From: JAGPHI01 sp036661035 | GTDB taxonomy: Bacteria; Bacillota; Clostridia; Oscillospirales; Ruminococcaceae | Length of the DNA: 9,235 nucleotides | Reading direction: 5' to 3' | NCBI GenBank assembly: GCA_036661035.1 | Contig: JAVWZM010000081.1 | Location: 1-9,235 of the forward strand | Shown here: positions 1-6,005 of the stretch, in pieces | Layout: each line of letters opens with the position of its first letter | How positions within the stretch are numbered: position 1 is the stretch's first letter | The notes under the pieces: model-generated | The model's database searches: none | The model's input: the letters and a program-made list of their open reading frames with translations, nothing else | What the model was told of the DNA's origin: nothing | Position numbers and translations under genes: made by a program

Positions 1-125
1 ACTCTTGCCGTATTCTCCCCACTCTGTAGGGGCGTGGCTCTGCTCCGCCCGTGGGATAATCATACTGCTCGCGCCGCGGATCACCTATACCGTTTACTCA
101 CCACTAAAGCGGCAACCACAAGCAA
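1..125 (-). repeat. Interspersed GC-rich repeat, copy A (inverted relative to copy B)
   Basis: Bases 3-55 match the reverse complement of 601-653 with a single mismatch (position 10). The 38-base core at 18-55 is identical to the core at 601-638. Weaker similarity continues to about base 115, including shared stretches such as CGTTTACTC and CTAAAGCG. The core is partly self-complementary (CCCAC/GTGGG outer arms, GGGCG/CGCCC inner arms), so it can fold into a GC-rich hairpin. The copy starts at the window edge and may extend beyond it. No transposase is present, so this is a non-coding repeat family, possibly MITE-like or REP-like; that classification is inference. Confidence 0.8.
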
Positions 126-224
126 ATGCGCCATATATTTTACTGCATATTTAAGGATACAAACAGAACAAATACATGTAATTTACCAACTATTTCAAAC
201 GTTCGAACTATAGCAGTTTACAAC

Positions 225-269
225 AAAAAACGCACACAAACCCTTTATTATCAAGGTTTGTGTGCGTTT
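225..269 (-). terminator. Intrinsic terminator of the tRNA-Trp gene
   Basis: A perfect 15-bp stem pairs 228-242 with 255-269 around a 12-base loop. Read on the minus strand it is followed by a run of six T residues (bases 225-230, the last three shared with the stem) and then GTTG. It lies 7 bases past the 3' CCA of the tRNA, as expected for a single-gene tRNA transcript. Confidence 0.9.
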
Positions 270-276
270 AAACTTT

Positions 277-352
277 TGGCAGGGGCAGAAGGGATCGAAC
301 CCTCGGCACGCGGTTTTGGAGACCGCTGCTCTACCAGCTGAGCTATACCCCT
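277..352 (-). tRNA. tRNA-Trp (anticodon CCA)
   Basis: This 76-base gene folds into a full cloverleaf on the minus strand. The acceptor arm pairs AGGGGTA with TGCCCCT (one G-T pair). The D arm contains AGCTGGTA. The anticodon stem GCGGT/ACCGC holds the loop CTCCAAA, giving anticodon CCA, which reads the Trp codon UGG. The T arm is GAGGG/CCTTC with the TTCGATC loop. Discriminator base G and a genomically encoded 3' CCA follow. The gene stands alone with its own promoter and terminator, and is bracketed by inverted repeat copies A and B. Confidence 0.97.
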
Positions 353-448
353 AAATGTACGTATTTACGCTATAAACACGCGTAAAAACCTTTGCTCGCA
401 AAACGGCTTATTTCACGCTTAACGCTGTAGCTTTATTGCCGCTTATTT

Positions 449-477
449 AGTATAAACAATTTTAGCTTGCTTGTCAA
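449..477 (-). promoter_or_regulatory. Sigma-70/SigA-type promoter of tRNA-Trp
   Basis: On the minus strand TTGACA (472-477) is separated by exactly 17 bases from TATACT (449-454): a perfect -35 box and a 5-of-6 -10 box. Transcription would start near 442, giving a leader of about 90 bases before the tRNA 5' end at 352. The leader contains a 7-bp hairpin (364-370 with 380-386). No T-box or riboswitch motif was recognised in it. Confidence 0.85.
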
Positions 478-490
478 CAATAATTGTTAT

Positions 491-527
491 AATTATATCA
501 TAAAAATCTTATTTTTATGATATAATT
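491..527. repeat. Perfect AT-rich palindrome
   Basis: A 17-bp perfect stem pairs 491-507 with 511-527 around the 3-base loop CTT. It is made almost entirely of A and T. It lies between the tRNA-Trp promoter and repeat copy B, ending about three bases from the repeat boundary. There is no clear T-run beyond the stem and no gene feeding into it, so a terminator role is not obvious. It could mark the end of the repeat element or be a stand-alone palindrome. Confidence 0.75.
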
Positions 528-529
528 CG

Positions 530-660
530 CCATGTTTACGGCTCTCGCTTTAGCGACGAGTAAACGGCATATGTAATCGTGCCGCGAGCCGCATGATTAA
601 CCCACGGGCGGAGCAGAGCCACGCCCCTACAGAGTGGGGAGAATATGGCAAGATTGCAAT
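530..660 (+). repeat. Interspersed GC-rich repeat, copy B
   Basis: This is the reference copy of the repeat. Its core at 601-638 is identical to the core of copy A in opposite orientation, and nearly identical to copy C at 700-738 in the same orientation. The left part holds nested hairpins: GTTTAC near 534 pairs with GTAAAC near 560 around TCGCT/AGCGA. The right end reaches TTGCAAT at 654-660, which is also the right end of copy C. Short open frames crossing it have no credible start signal and follow the repeat rather than a gene. Confidence 0.8.
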
Positions 661-696
661 ATCCAACGGAGATTGCAAAATGCAATAACATTGCAA
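654..696. repeat. Cluster of TTGCAA motifs between repeat copies B and C
   Basis: The palindromic hexamer TTGCAA occurs at 654-659, 673-678 and 691-696, with a one-base variant ATGCAA at 680-685. A further copy sits at 755-760 at the end of repeat copy C. Spacing is irregular (19, 7 and 11 bases between starts), so this is not a regular iteron array. It is probably a by-product of repeat ends lying next to AT-rich DNA. Confidence 0.5.
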
Positions 697-699
697 AAA

Positions 700-760
700 C
701 CCAACGGGCGGAGCAGAGCCACGCCCCTACGGAGTGGGTGCGAAATAGGTGGCTTTGCAA
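700..760 (+). repeat. Interspersed repeat, shorter copy C
   Basis: The core at 700-738 matches copy B (601-638) apart from one inserted A near the left end and one A-to-G change. Looser similarity continues rightward to TTGCAAT (755-761), matching the end of copy B. The left part of the full element (530-600 in copy B) is missing. Copies B and C are therefore direct, closely spaced members of the same family. Confidence 0.75.
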
Positions 761-779
761 TCGCGTCGCGAGTTGGTAT

Positions 780-799
780 AATAACCGCTTGCGGTTATT
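780..799. repeat. Short perfect hairpin
   Basis: A 9-bp stem (780-788 with 791-799, built on AATAACCGC) closes on a 2-base TT loop. It sits between repeat copy C and the exporter-operon terminator. Its role is unknown; it may belong to another degraded repeat. Confidence 0.5.
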
Positions 800-810
800 G
801 TGTTATAAAC

Positions 811-856
811 AAAAAACATCGGCACGCCTGTTTTGTTAGGCGTGCCGATATTTTTT
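811..856 (-). terminator. Bidirectional intrinsic terminator of the ABC exporter operon
   Basis: A perfect 12-bp GC-rich stem pairs 818-829 with 838-849 around an 8-base loop. On the minus strand it is followed by GTTTTTTGTTT, just past the exporter stop codon at 855. On the plus strand it is followed by ATTTTTTATT, so it should also stop transcription arriving from the repeat region. Confidence 0.92.
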
Positions 857-2651
857 ATTGATTGTTTAGCTCGTAATAATAGCCCTTCATTGCCATTAAT
901 TCGCTATGGGTGCCGCTTTCGGCTATTCTCCCGTTTTGCATAACTAATATTTTGTCCGCAGAGCGAATGGTGGAAAGGCGATGCGCCACGATAAAGCTTG
1001 TGCGCCCTTTAAGCACTGCCTGTATAGCGTTTTGAATTTGCTGTTCGGTTTCGGTATCTATACTGCTGGTAGCCTCGTCCAGTACGAAAATGCGAGGATC
1101 TGCCAATATTACGCGCGCAAAGCTGATAAGCTGTTTTTGCCCTGTGGAAAGACGATTCCCGCCCTCGCCTACCTCTGTTTGATAGCCACTGGGCAGCCTT
1201 TCGATAAATTCCGCCGCATGCACCATTTCCGCGGCGGCTTTTATTTCCGCATCGGTTGCGCCTTTTTTTGCATAGCTGATATTATCTGCTATTGTTCCAC
1301 TGAATAAATGTGGCGATTGCAGCACGTAGCCAAGGGCAGAGTGTAGCCAAAGCTGGCTACGCTCTCGATAATCTACATCATCTATAAGCACGGTGCCCTC
1401 GCTTGGCTCGTAAAAGCGGCACACAAGGTTTACTAAAGTGCTTTTGCCTGCGCCTGTTTCGCCCACAAGGGCAATGCTTTCCCCGGGCTTTACTTTTAAG
1501 TTGAAATTGCTGAGTACACGCTCGCCGCTTTTGTAGCAAAAGCCAACGTCGCGAAACTCCACAGCACCGTCTATTTTAGGCCAGTTTTCTTTTTTAGGTA
1601 CAAAGCTGTCGCCGTAAATATCTGTAATTTCTTTACTGTCGGCAACCTCAGGCTCTTGGTCTAACAAATCCAGCACGCGCTCGGCGCTTGCCTGTGCGGA
1701 CTGCATTTCGGCAAGTATGCGCGCAAGCTGCTGAATAGGATCGAACAATTGTGTGGTGTAGGAGATAAACGCAGTAAGGGTGCCAAGGTCAAGTACGCCT
1801 TTCAGCACCAAATTGCCGCCCTCGGCAAGCGCCAACGCAGTAGAGATGCTGCCAAGTGTCATTACAAGGGGCATGAATATTGCGCTTAATACTGCCGCGC
1901 GAATACTTGCGCGGCGCATGGTGGAGGTAAGCTCCATAAATTCCTCAGTGCTTTTTTCTTCGCGCACAAGGGTTTTTGTGGTGGCGGCGCCCATAATGCC
2001 TTCGTTAAAGCCGCCTGTAATGCGGCTATTGGTTTTGCGCACTGTTCTTTGCTCTTTTAAAATGCGCTTTTGAAAAAACATGCACAGTGCGGCAAGTACA
2101 GGCGCAACGCATAGGATTAAAAGCCCAAGCTTCCAGTTCATCATAAGCAAAATAATCACAATGCCTATGGCAAAGCACCCTGCCCACATAAGGTCCACAA
2201 GGCTCCATGCAATCATGTCCGACAGGCGCCCAATATCGCTAACCATTCTAGCCATTAGCCAGCCCACCGAGGTGGTGTCGTAAAAGCTAAAAGAAAGCTG
2301 TTGCAGCTTTGTAAAAGCGTCTTGGCGTATGTCGTAGGCTATGCTCATTTCCAAATGGCCTGCGCCCCATACAAATAAAAACACGCAAGAGCCTTGTATA
2401 AGTACAGAAATAATATAAATAAAAGCGAAGGGGATAAGCCCGTCTAATTGCCCGGCGGTGATAAAATGATTAATGGCATATCGTGTAAGCTGCGGATAAA
2501 CGAGGTCTATCCCTGCCACCACCAGCAAAATAAGCGCAGTAAATATCACAAAGCCCTTATGCCGTAAAGCGTAGGCACAAAGCCGTTTCCAAAGCTGTAA
2601 ATTTACCTTGCTGTCTTGCAAATCTTCTTTATTGTCTTTAAAATCCGTCAT
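855..2651 (-). CDS. ABC exporter half-transporter, catalytic-site subunit of a heterodimer
   Basis: This 598-residue protein has an N-terminal six-helix exporter membrane domain (about 25-320) fused to a nucleotide-binding domain (about 360-598). Visible motifs are Walker A GETGAGKST (397-405), Q-loop Q445, signature LSTGQ (501-505), Walker B IFVLDE with catalytic E526, and switch H557. The intact Glu makes this the active-site subunit, while its signature departs from LSGGQ. That matches heterodimeric exporters such as BmrCD, LmrCD and TM287/288, where the altered signature faces the partner's degenerate site. The start ATG overlaps the partner's stop in TAATG and has an AAGGAGG site upstream, so the two are translationally coupled. 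The likely role is ATP-driven export of lipophilic compounds or drugs across the cytoplasmic membrane. The substrate cannot be read from the sequence. Confidence 0.93.
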   Translation of the reverse strand: MTDFKDNKEDLQDSKVNLQLWKRLCAYALRHKGFVIFTALILLVVAGIDLVYPQLTRYAINHFITAGQLDGLIPFAFIYIISVLIQGSCVFLFVWGAGHLEMSIAYDIRQDAFTKLQQLSFSFYDTTSVGWLMARMVSDIGRLSDMIAWSLVDLMWAGCFAIGIVIILLMMNWKLGLLILCVAPVLAALCMFFQKRILKEQRTVRKTNSRITGGFNEGIMGAATTKTLVREEKSTEEFMELTSTMRRASIRAAVLSAIFMPLVMTLGSISTALALAEGGNLVLKGVLDLGTLTAFISYTTQLFDPIQQLARILAEMQSAQASAERVLDLLDQEPEVADSKEITDIYGDSFVPKKENWPKIDGAVEFRDVGFCYKSGERVLSNFNLKVKPGESIALVGETGAGKSTLVNLVCRFYEPSEGTVLIDDVDYRERSQLWLHSALGYVLQSPHLFSGTIADNISYAKKGATDAEIKAAAEMVHAAEFIERLPSGYQTEVGEGGNRLSTGQKQLISFARVILADPRIFVLDEATSSIDTETEQQIQNAIQAVLKGRTSFIVAHRLSTIRSADKILVMQNGRIAESGTHSELMAMKGYYYELNNQ

Positions 2652-4477
2652 TACGCCTCGCCTCCTTCAGAAGGTGCTGCAAGCGGCACATTTTCGCCCT
2701 GCAATTCGCATACACGGCGATAAAATCCGTCTTTTGCGCAAAGCTCTTTGTGGGTGCCGTTTTCCACAAGCTCGCCTTTGTCCAGCACTAAGATGAAATC
2801 TGCATTTTTTAATGTGGATATACGATGGCTTATTAAAAACATGGTGCCATGGCTACGCTTTAATAGGGCATTGCGAATGGCAACGTCTGTTTCGGCATCT
2901 ACTGCGCTAAGGGAGTCATCAAAAATTAAAATAGGTGTGTTTTGCAAAAGCATACGTGCTATTGCCACACGCTGCTTTTGCCCACCCGAAAGGGTAACTC
3001 CGCGCTCGCCCACTACGGTGTCGTAGCCGTTTTCAAAGCCCTCTATTACATCATGCACGCAGGCAACCTTAGCCGCCTCATGCACAGCCTCTACAGGCGC
3101 ATCTGGCCGTGCAATGGAAATGTTTTCGCCTATGGTGCGGCTGTAAAGGAACGGCTCTTGCAGTACAATGCCGATATTGCCTCGCAGATGATGCCGCTCT
3201 ATATCGTTAATATCTACACCCGAAACGGTGATATGGCCGGATTTAACATAATGCAATCGTTGCAAAAGCTGCACAAGGCTGGTTTTGCCGGAGCCTGTGC
3301 TGCCCAAAATGCCCACGGTTTGCCCCGGCTTTACCGCAAAGCTTACGTTTTGCAGCACAGGTACATTATCGCCGTAGTCGAAGCAAACGTTATCAAAGGT
3401 AATCTCACCCGTAATATTAGGGCAAAGCGCCTTGCCCGGCTCCTCCTCGATGGGATAAGCAAGGATATCCTCAAGGCGGCCAAGGGAAATATCAGCCTTG
3501 CCAAGGTCTGCCAATATGCGCCCAAGCTGGCGCATGGGGAAGGTGAGCATGGAGGTGTATGTGGTAAACAGCATCACATCACCCACGCTAAGCTTGCCGC
3601 CCACGGAAAAATATATGCCTGCAATAAGTGTAATGGCTATTTGCAGATAGCCTATAGTGTCTGATAAGCCCCAGTAAAACCCCATTAGCTTATTTAATCG
3701 TAAGGTAGCCGCACGAAATGTACTGTTGCGCTGAGTGAATTTATCAAGCTCTGCCTTTTCTTGAGCAAACGCACGCACCACGCGCACACCTGTAAGATTT
3801 TCTTGTATAGTGGTAGACAGCGCGCCCTCCGCCTCGTCTGATATTGTGAATTGCTTTTGCACGCTGCGAAAATAAATAAAGCTAAACACCAGAAGAATAG
3901 GCAATAAGCAAGTGGCAATCGCCGTCATTTTGCCGTTGATGGGTAGCATGATGGAAAACGCCACCACCACCATTATTACAGTGCGCACTATTTCCAGTGC
4001 CTGCACCTGCACAAAGCGGCGAATGGTTTCCACATCGCTTGTGCAGCGCTGTACTAAATCCCCTGCTTGGCTGCCTGTATGATAGCTGAAAGGGACGTTT
4101 TGTAAATGTGAATACAGCTTATCACGCAAATGCTTTGCAAGGCCCTCGCCTGCAAGGGCGATAAAATGCCCACGCAAATACGCAAACGCCGCGCAAAACA
4201 ATGTGGTAAGTATCACAAACAGCGCCATGCTGATTAGCGCGAGCCATTTGTCGCTATTTTGTGCCGCACTTAATGCACGATACAAAATGCCACTTGGGGC
4301 AGGCTTTGTGCCAAGCACGCTGTCTATGGTAAAAGTGACGATAAGCGGTGTAATGTAAGACAGCGCCGTCGCCATAACAGTAGCTATAGTGCCAAAGAAA
4401 AGATATCGCTTAATGCCATAAAGCATTTCGCCTAAAAGCTTTTTACGAAAGCCCGGCGATGGTTTATTTAACTGCAT
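2651..4477 (-). CDS. ABC exporter half-transporter, degenerate-site subunit of a heterodimer
   Basis: This 608-residue protein has a six-helix exporter membrane domain (about 20-325) and a nucleotide-binding domain (about 355-590). Motifs are Walker A GSTGSGKTS (392-400), Q-loop Q440, canonical LSGGQ (496-500), Walker B ILIFD (516-520) followed by D521 where the catalytic Glu normally sits, and switch H551. The Glu-to-Asp change is the hallmark of the subunit carrying the non-hydrolysing ATP site in heterodimeric multidrug-type exporters (BmrC, LmrC and TM287 class). It is the first gene of the operon, with AAGGAG placed 6 bases before the ATG. Its canonical signature would complete the active site formed with the downstream subunit. 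Heterodimer formation is inferred from gene pairing and the complementary motif changes; the substrate is unknown. Confidence 0.93.
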   Translation of the reverse strand: MQLNKPSPGFRKKLLGEMLYGIKRYLFFGTIATVMATALSYITPLIVTFTIDSVLGTKPAPSGILYRALSAAQNSDKWLALISMALFVILTTLFCAAFAYLRGHFIALAGEGLAKHLRDKLYSHLQNVPFSYHTGSQAGDLVQRCTSDVETIRRFVQVQALEIVRTVIMVVVAFSIMLPINGKMTAIATCLLPILLVFSFIYFRSVQKQFTISDEAEGALSTTIQENLTGVRVVRAFAQEKAELDKFTQRNSTFRAATLRLNKLMGFYWGLSDTIGYLQIAITLIAGIYFSVGGKLSVGDVMLFTTYTSMLTFPMRQLGRILADLGKADISLGRLEDILAYPIEEEPGKALCPNITGEITFDNVCFDYGDNVPVLQNVSFAVKPGQTVGILGSTGSGKTSLVQLLQRLHYVKSGHITVSGVDINDIERHHLRGNIGIVLQEPFLYSRTIGENISIARPDAPVEAVHEAAKVACVHDVIEGFENGYDTVVGERGVTLSGGQKQRVAIARMLLQNTPILIFDDSLSAVDAETDVAIRNALLKRSHGTMFLISHRISTLKNADFILVLDKGELVENGTHKELCAKDGFYRRVCELQGENVPLAAPSEGGEA

Positions 4478-4524
4478 ACAGTTCTCCTTAAATTCAAGAG
4501 AGGCTTTGAATAATTTGCCATTTT

Positions 4525-4553
4525 ATGATACTACGTTTAAGCAAATTCGTCAA
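4525..4553 (-). promoter_or_regulatory. Predicted promoter of the ABC exporter operon
   Basis: On the minus strand TTGACG (4548-4553) and TATCAT (4525-4530) are separated by 17 bases; each box is one base off consensus. It lies about 50 bases upstream of the first exporter start codon, with no gene in between. Confidence 0.65.
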
Positions 4554-4571
4554 ATACTCACGGAATTTGAC
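4549..4571. promoter_or_regulatory. Candidate operator: inverted repeat over the exporter -35 box
   Basis: GTCAAAT (4549-4555) and ATTTGAC (4565-4571) form perfect 7-base arms with a 9-base spacer. One arm overlaps the predicted -35 box (4548-4553). The geometry, with arm centres 16 bases apart, would suit a dimeric repressor. No regulator gene is adjacent, so the cognate protein is unknown. The surrounding DNA is AT-rich, so chance occurrence cannot be excluded. Confidence 0.4.
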
Positions 4572-4693
4572 ATAATTTGAAATAATTTAAAGCAAGATAG
4601 CTTTGCATTAAGCCCCTTTAGAATATTTTATTATCGGGCTGCAAATAATACTATTGCGCAGATTAAAAGCAAAACTAAATGCTACAAATATAC

Positions 4694-4700
4694 GGAGAGG
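4694..4700 (+). promoter_or_regulatory. Ribosome binding site of the 91-residue protein
   Basis: GGAGAGG lies 3 bases before an in-frame TTG (4704) and 12 bases before an in-frame ATG (4713). Counted from GGAG alone the gaps are 6 and 15. The spacing favours TTG and the codon favours ATG, so the start is undecided. Confidence 0.6.
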
Positions 4701-4703
4701 AAT

Positions 4704-4979
4704 TTGAAAATTATGAGCATACTTTCAAGCCTGTTTCACAGGGAAATACGCGATAAACCAAACGAAGTGCATAATGTGGAGCCGCCGGATAAGGCGCTTA
4801 GGGACAGCTTGGCAGGCAAAAGCGTGCAGGAGCGTTTTGACGCTTTGCGCAAAAAGCAAGTGCGCCCGGCAATGTATTATTCCGAGGAAAAGGGAACACC
4901 CTCTAAAAATGGTGTGTGGGAGGACCCGCATACCGTGGAAAGCAAGCTAGAGCATCGCGAGGAAACACCGCGAGGCTAG
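4704..4979 (+). CDS. Small charged protein of unknown function
   Basis: I do not recognise this 91-residue protein (88 if it starts at ATG 4713). It is rich in Lys, Arg, Glu and Asp, has no membrane segment or signal peptide and no cysteine. The middle part (SVQERFDALRKKQV) looks helical, while the C-terminal third is rich in Pro, Gly, Glu and Thr and is probably disordered. It has a good ribosome binding site and a protein-like composition, and is the only protein gene on the plus strand here, so I think it is real. It is transcribed divergently from the ABC exporter. A possible but weak promoter is TTGCAT (4603-4608) with TTTTAT (4626-4631). A hairpin at 5038-5079 follows. Nothing links it to a pathway. 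Confidence 0.65.
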   Translation: MKIMSILSSLFHREIRDKPNEVHNVEPPDKALRDSLAGKSVQERFDALRKKQVRPAMYYSEEKGTPSKNGVWEDPHTVESKLEHREETPRG

Positions 4980-5037
4980 GCTTGCATTTACACTTGAAAA
5001 AACTTGCAAATTAGCGATAAATGACGGAATAGTACAA

Positions 5038-5079
5038 AATACGTACAGTAATGTAAAACAAAACATTACTGTACGTATT
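5038..5079. terminator. Perfect 17-bp hairpin between convergent genes
   Basis: Bases 5038-5054 pair perfectly with 5063-5079 around the A-rich 8-base loop AAAACAAA. It lies between the plus-strand 91-residue gene (stop at 4979) and the minus-strand membrane-protein gene (stop at 5148), where a shared terminator is expected. The U-tracts are weak: ATTTATAATATT on the plus strand, and four T residues straddling the stem end on the minus strand. A bidirectional terminator is the likeliest reading, but efficiency is uncertain. Confidence 0.6.
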
Positions 5080-5147
5080 ATTTATAATATTCTAGAATTT
5101 GCGCTCTTAAATGCAAATCATAGCTTTATTGCAAAGACGGCATTAAG

Positions 5148-5957
5148 CTATCTGTTTTTTATAATTTCATCTACGGTGTATATCCATCTTTGGGTTTCGC
5201 GCTTGTTGTCAAGGTTTTTAACCTCGCAGAATATCTCCCAGCCCACAAGGTAGCCATTGCTGTCTACATGATAAACTTCTTCCCATTGATAAAGAGTAAG
5301 CTTGCGGCGGTATAGGCTTATCAGCTTATCATTTTGAGCTTTTATATTGGCAAGCTCCGCTTCGGTAAGGGCTTTGTCTGTGCCTGTTATAGGCGTTTCT
5401 ACGTCTAAATTTAAAGCATAATTTTTGAGAATTTCGCGTTTTTTAGAAATAATTTGCTTGAAGTTTTTGTAAAAATGATATGTATCTATTTTGTCCTTAC
5501 GGCTTTCGACGGATTTGGTAAAGCCGTCGTCTGTAAAGCCGCCATTTAAAAGCGAAAGATTTTTTGCACCGCGAAACACTTCTTCGCCGCTCTTTACCGT
5601 GATATCGCAGCTATGCGTGCCACTTTCCATGGCGTATAAATAGTCTGCCTCGGCAATGGTGTCGCCTGATGCATTTTGCACCACACAATTAATCTTGGCG
5701 TTTTTGGCATAGGCTGTGCGCCTAGTCGCCATTTCCACAGATGCAATGGAGGCTTTTACCGTTCGGCTTGTGCTTTTGGTGGGGCTGAATAAAAATATAG
5801 CACAGGCAAACATGCACAGCGCAATTATCCATATTTTTCTGTCTTGCAATGGCTCGTAAAAGCGGCGGCGCGCAAGGGAAATGGTAGCTGTCAGCACCAA
5901 AATACACCCAAGGCATGCCATTACCGATGAAATGATATTGAGAATATTTTCAAACAC
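5148..5957 (-). CDS. Two-TM membrane protein of unknown function
   Basis: I do not recognise this family. From GTG at 5957 the protein has 269 residues. Two hydrophobic segments fall at about residues 4-27 and 41-59, followed by a soluble region of about 205 residues. That region begins with a polar, beta-like part and ends in a Lys-rich, helical stretch and a Trp/Tyr-rich C-terminus (LYQWEEVYHV, WIYTVDEII). The GTG start is chosen because GGAGGG sits 6 bases upstream of it. An in-frame ATG at 5999 would add 14 residues but has no ribosome binding site and lies only 6 bases past the upstream stop. The gene follows the Na/Pi transporter gene by 48 bases on the same strand with no terminator between, so co-transcription is likely. 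Whether the soluble part faces the cytoplasm or the outside cannot be settled here. Confidence 0.8.
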   Translation of the reverse strand: MFENILNIISSVMACLGCILVLTATISLARRRFYEPLQDRKIWIIALCMFACAIFLFSPTKSTSRTVKASIASVEMATRRTAYAKNAKINCVVQNASGDTIAEADYLYAMESGTHSCDITVKSGEEVFRGAKNLSLLNGGFTDDGFTKSVESRKDKIDTYHFYKNFKQIISKKREILKNYALNLDVETPITGTDKALTEAELANIKAQNDKLISLYRRKLTLYQWEEVYHVDSNGYLVGWEIFCEVKNLDNKRETQRWIYTVDEIIKNR

Positions 5958-5963
5958 AATTAG

Positions 5964-5969
5964 CCCTCC
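5964..5969 (-). promoter_or_regulatory. Ribosome binding site that sets the GTG start
   Basis: On the minus strand GGAGGG is followed by CTAATT and then GTG (5955-5957), an ideal spacing. No comparable site precedes the ATG at 5997-5999, so the downstream GTG is the better start. Confidence 0.8.
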
Positions 5970-6005
5970 ATTAGTAATATTTACATATAGTAAAGCCATT
6001 AAAAT

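Noticed and set aside
126..341. 71-codon open frame on the plus strand
   Set aside because: It runs through the tRNA-Trp terminator and into the tRNA gene on the opposite strand, so it cannot be a conserved protein gene.
353..448. T-box or riboswitch in the tRNA-Trp leader
   Set aside because: Only a 7-bp hairpin is seen. There is no T-box consensus or terminator, and leaders of tRNA genes are processed away.
1..760. CRISPR array
   Set aside because: There are only three repeat units, they lie in mixed orientation at unequal distances, and the copies differ in length. No cas gene is present.
536..861. Short open frames on both strands across repeat copies B and C
   Set aside because: They follow the GC-rich repeat core, have no credible ribosome binding site, and run into or out of the repeat and terminator hairpins.
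2942..3664. 240-codon open frame on the plus strand
   Set aside because: It lies wholly antisense to the nucleotide-binding and membrane-domain coding sequence of the exporter subunit, which has clear family motifs. It has no ribosome binding site and its translation resembles no protein family.
4567..4572. Perfect TTGACA on the plus strand as a promoter for the 91-residue gene
   Set aside because: No TATAAT-like box lies 15-19 bases downstream. The hexamer is part of the inverted repeat GTCAAAT-N9-ATTTGAC.
5958..5999. ATG at 5999 as the start of the two-TM protein
   Set aside because: No ribosome binding site precedes it and it sits 6 bases past the upstream stop codon, whereas GTG at 5957 has GGAGGG at ideal spacing.
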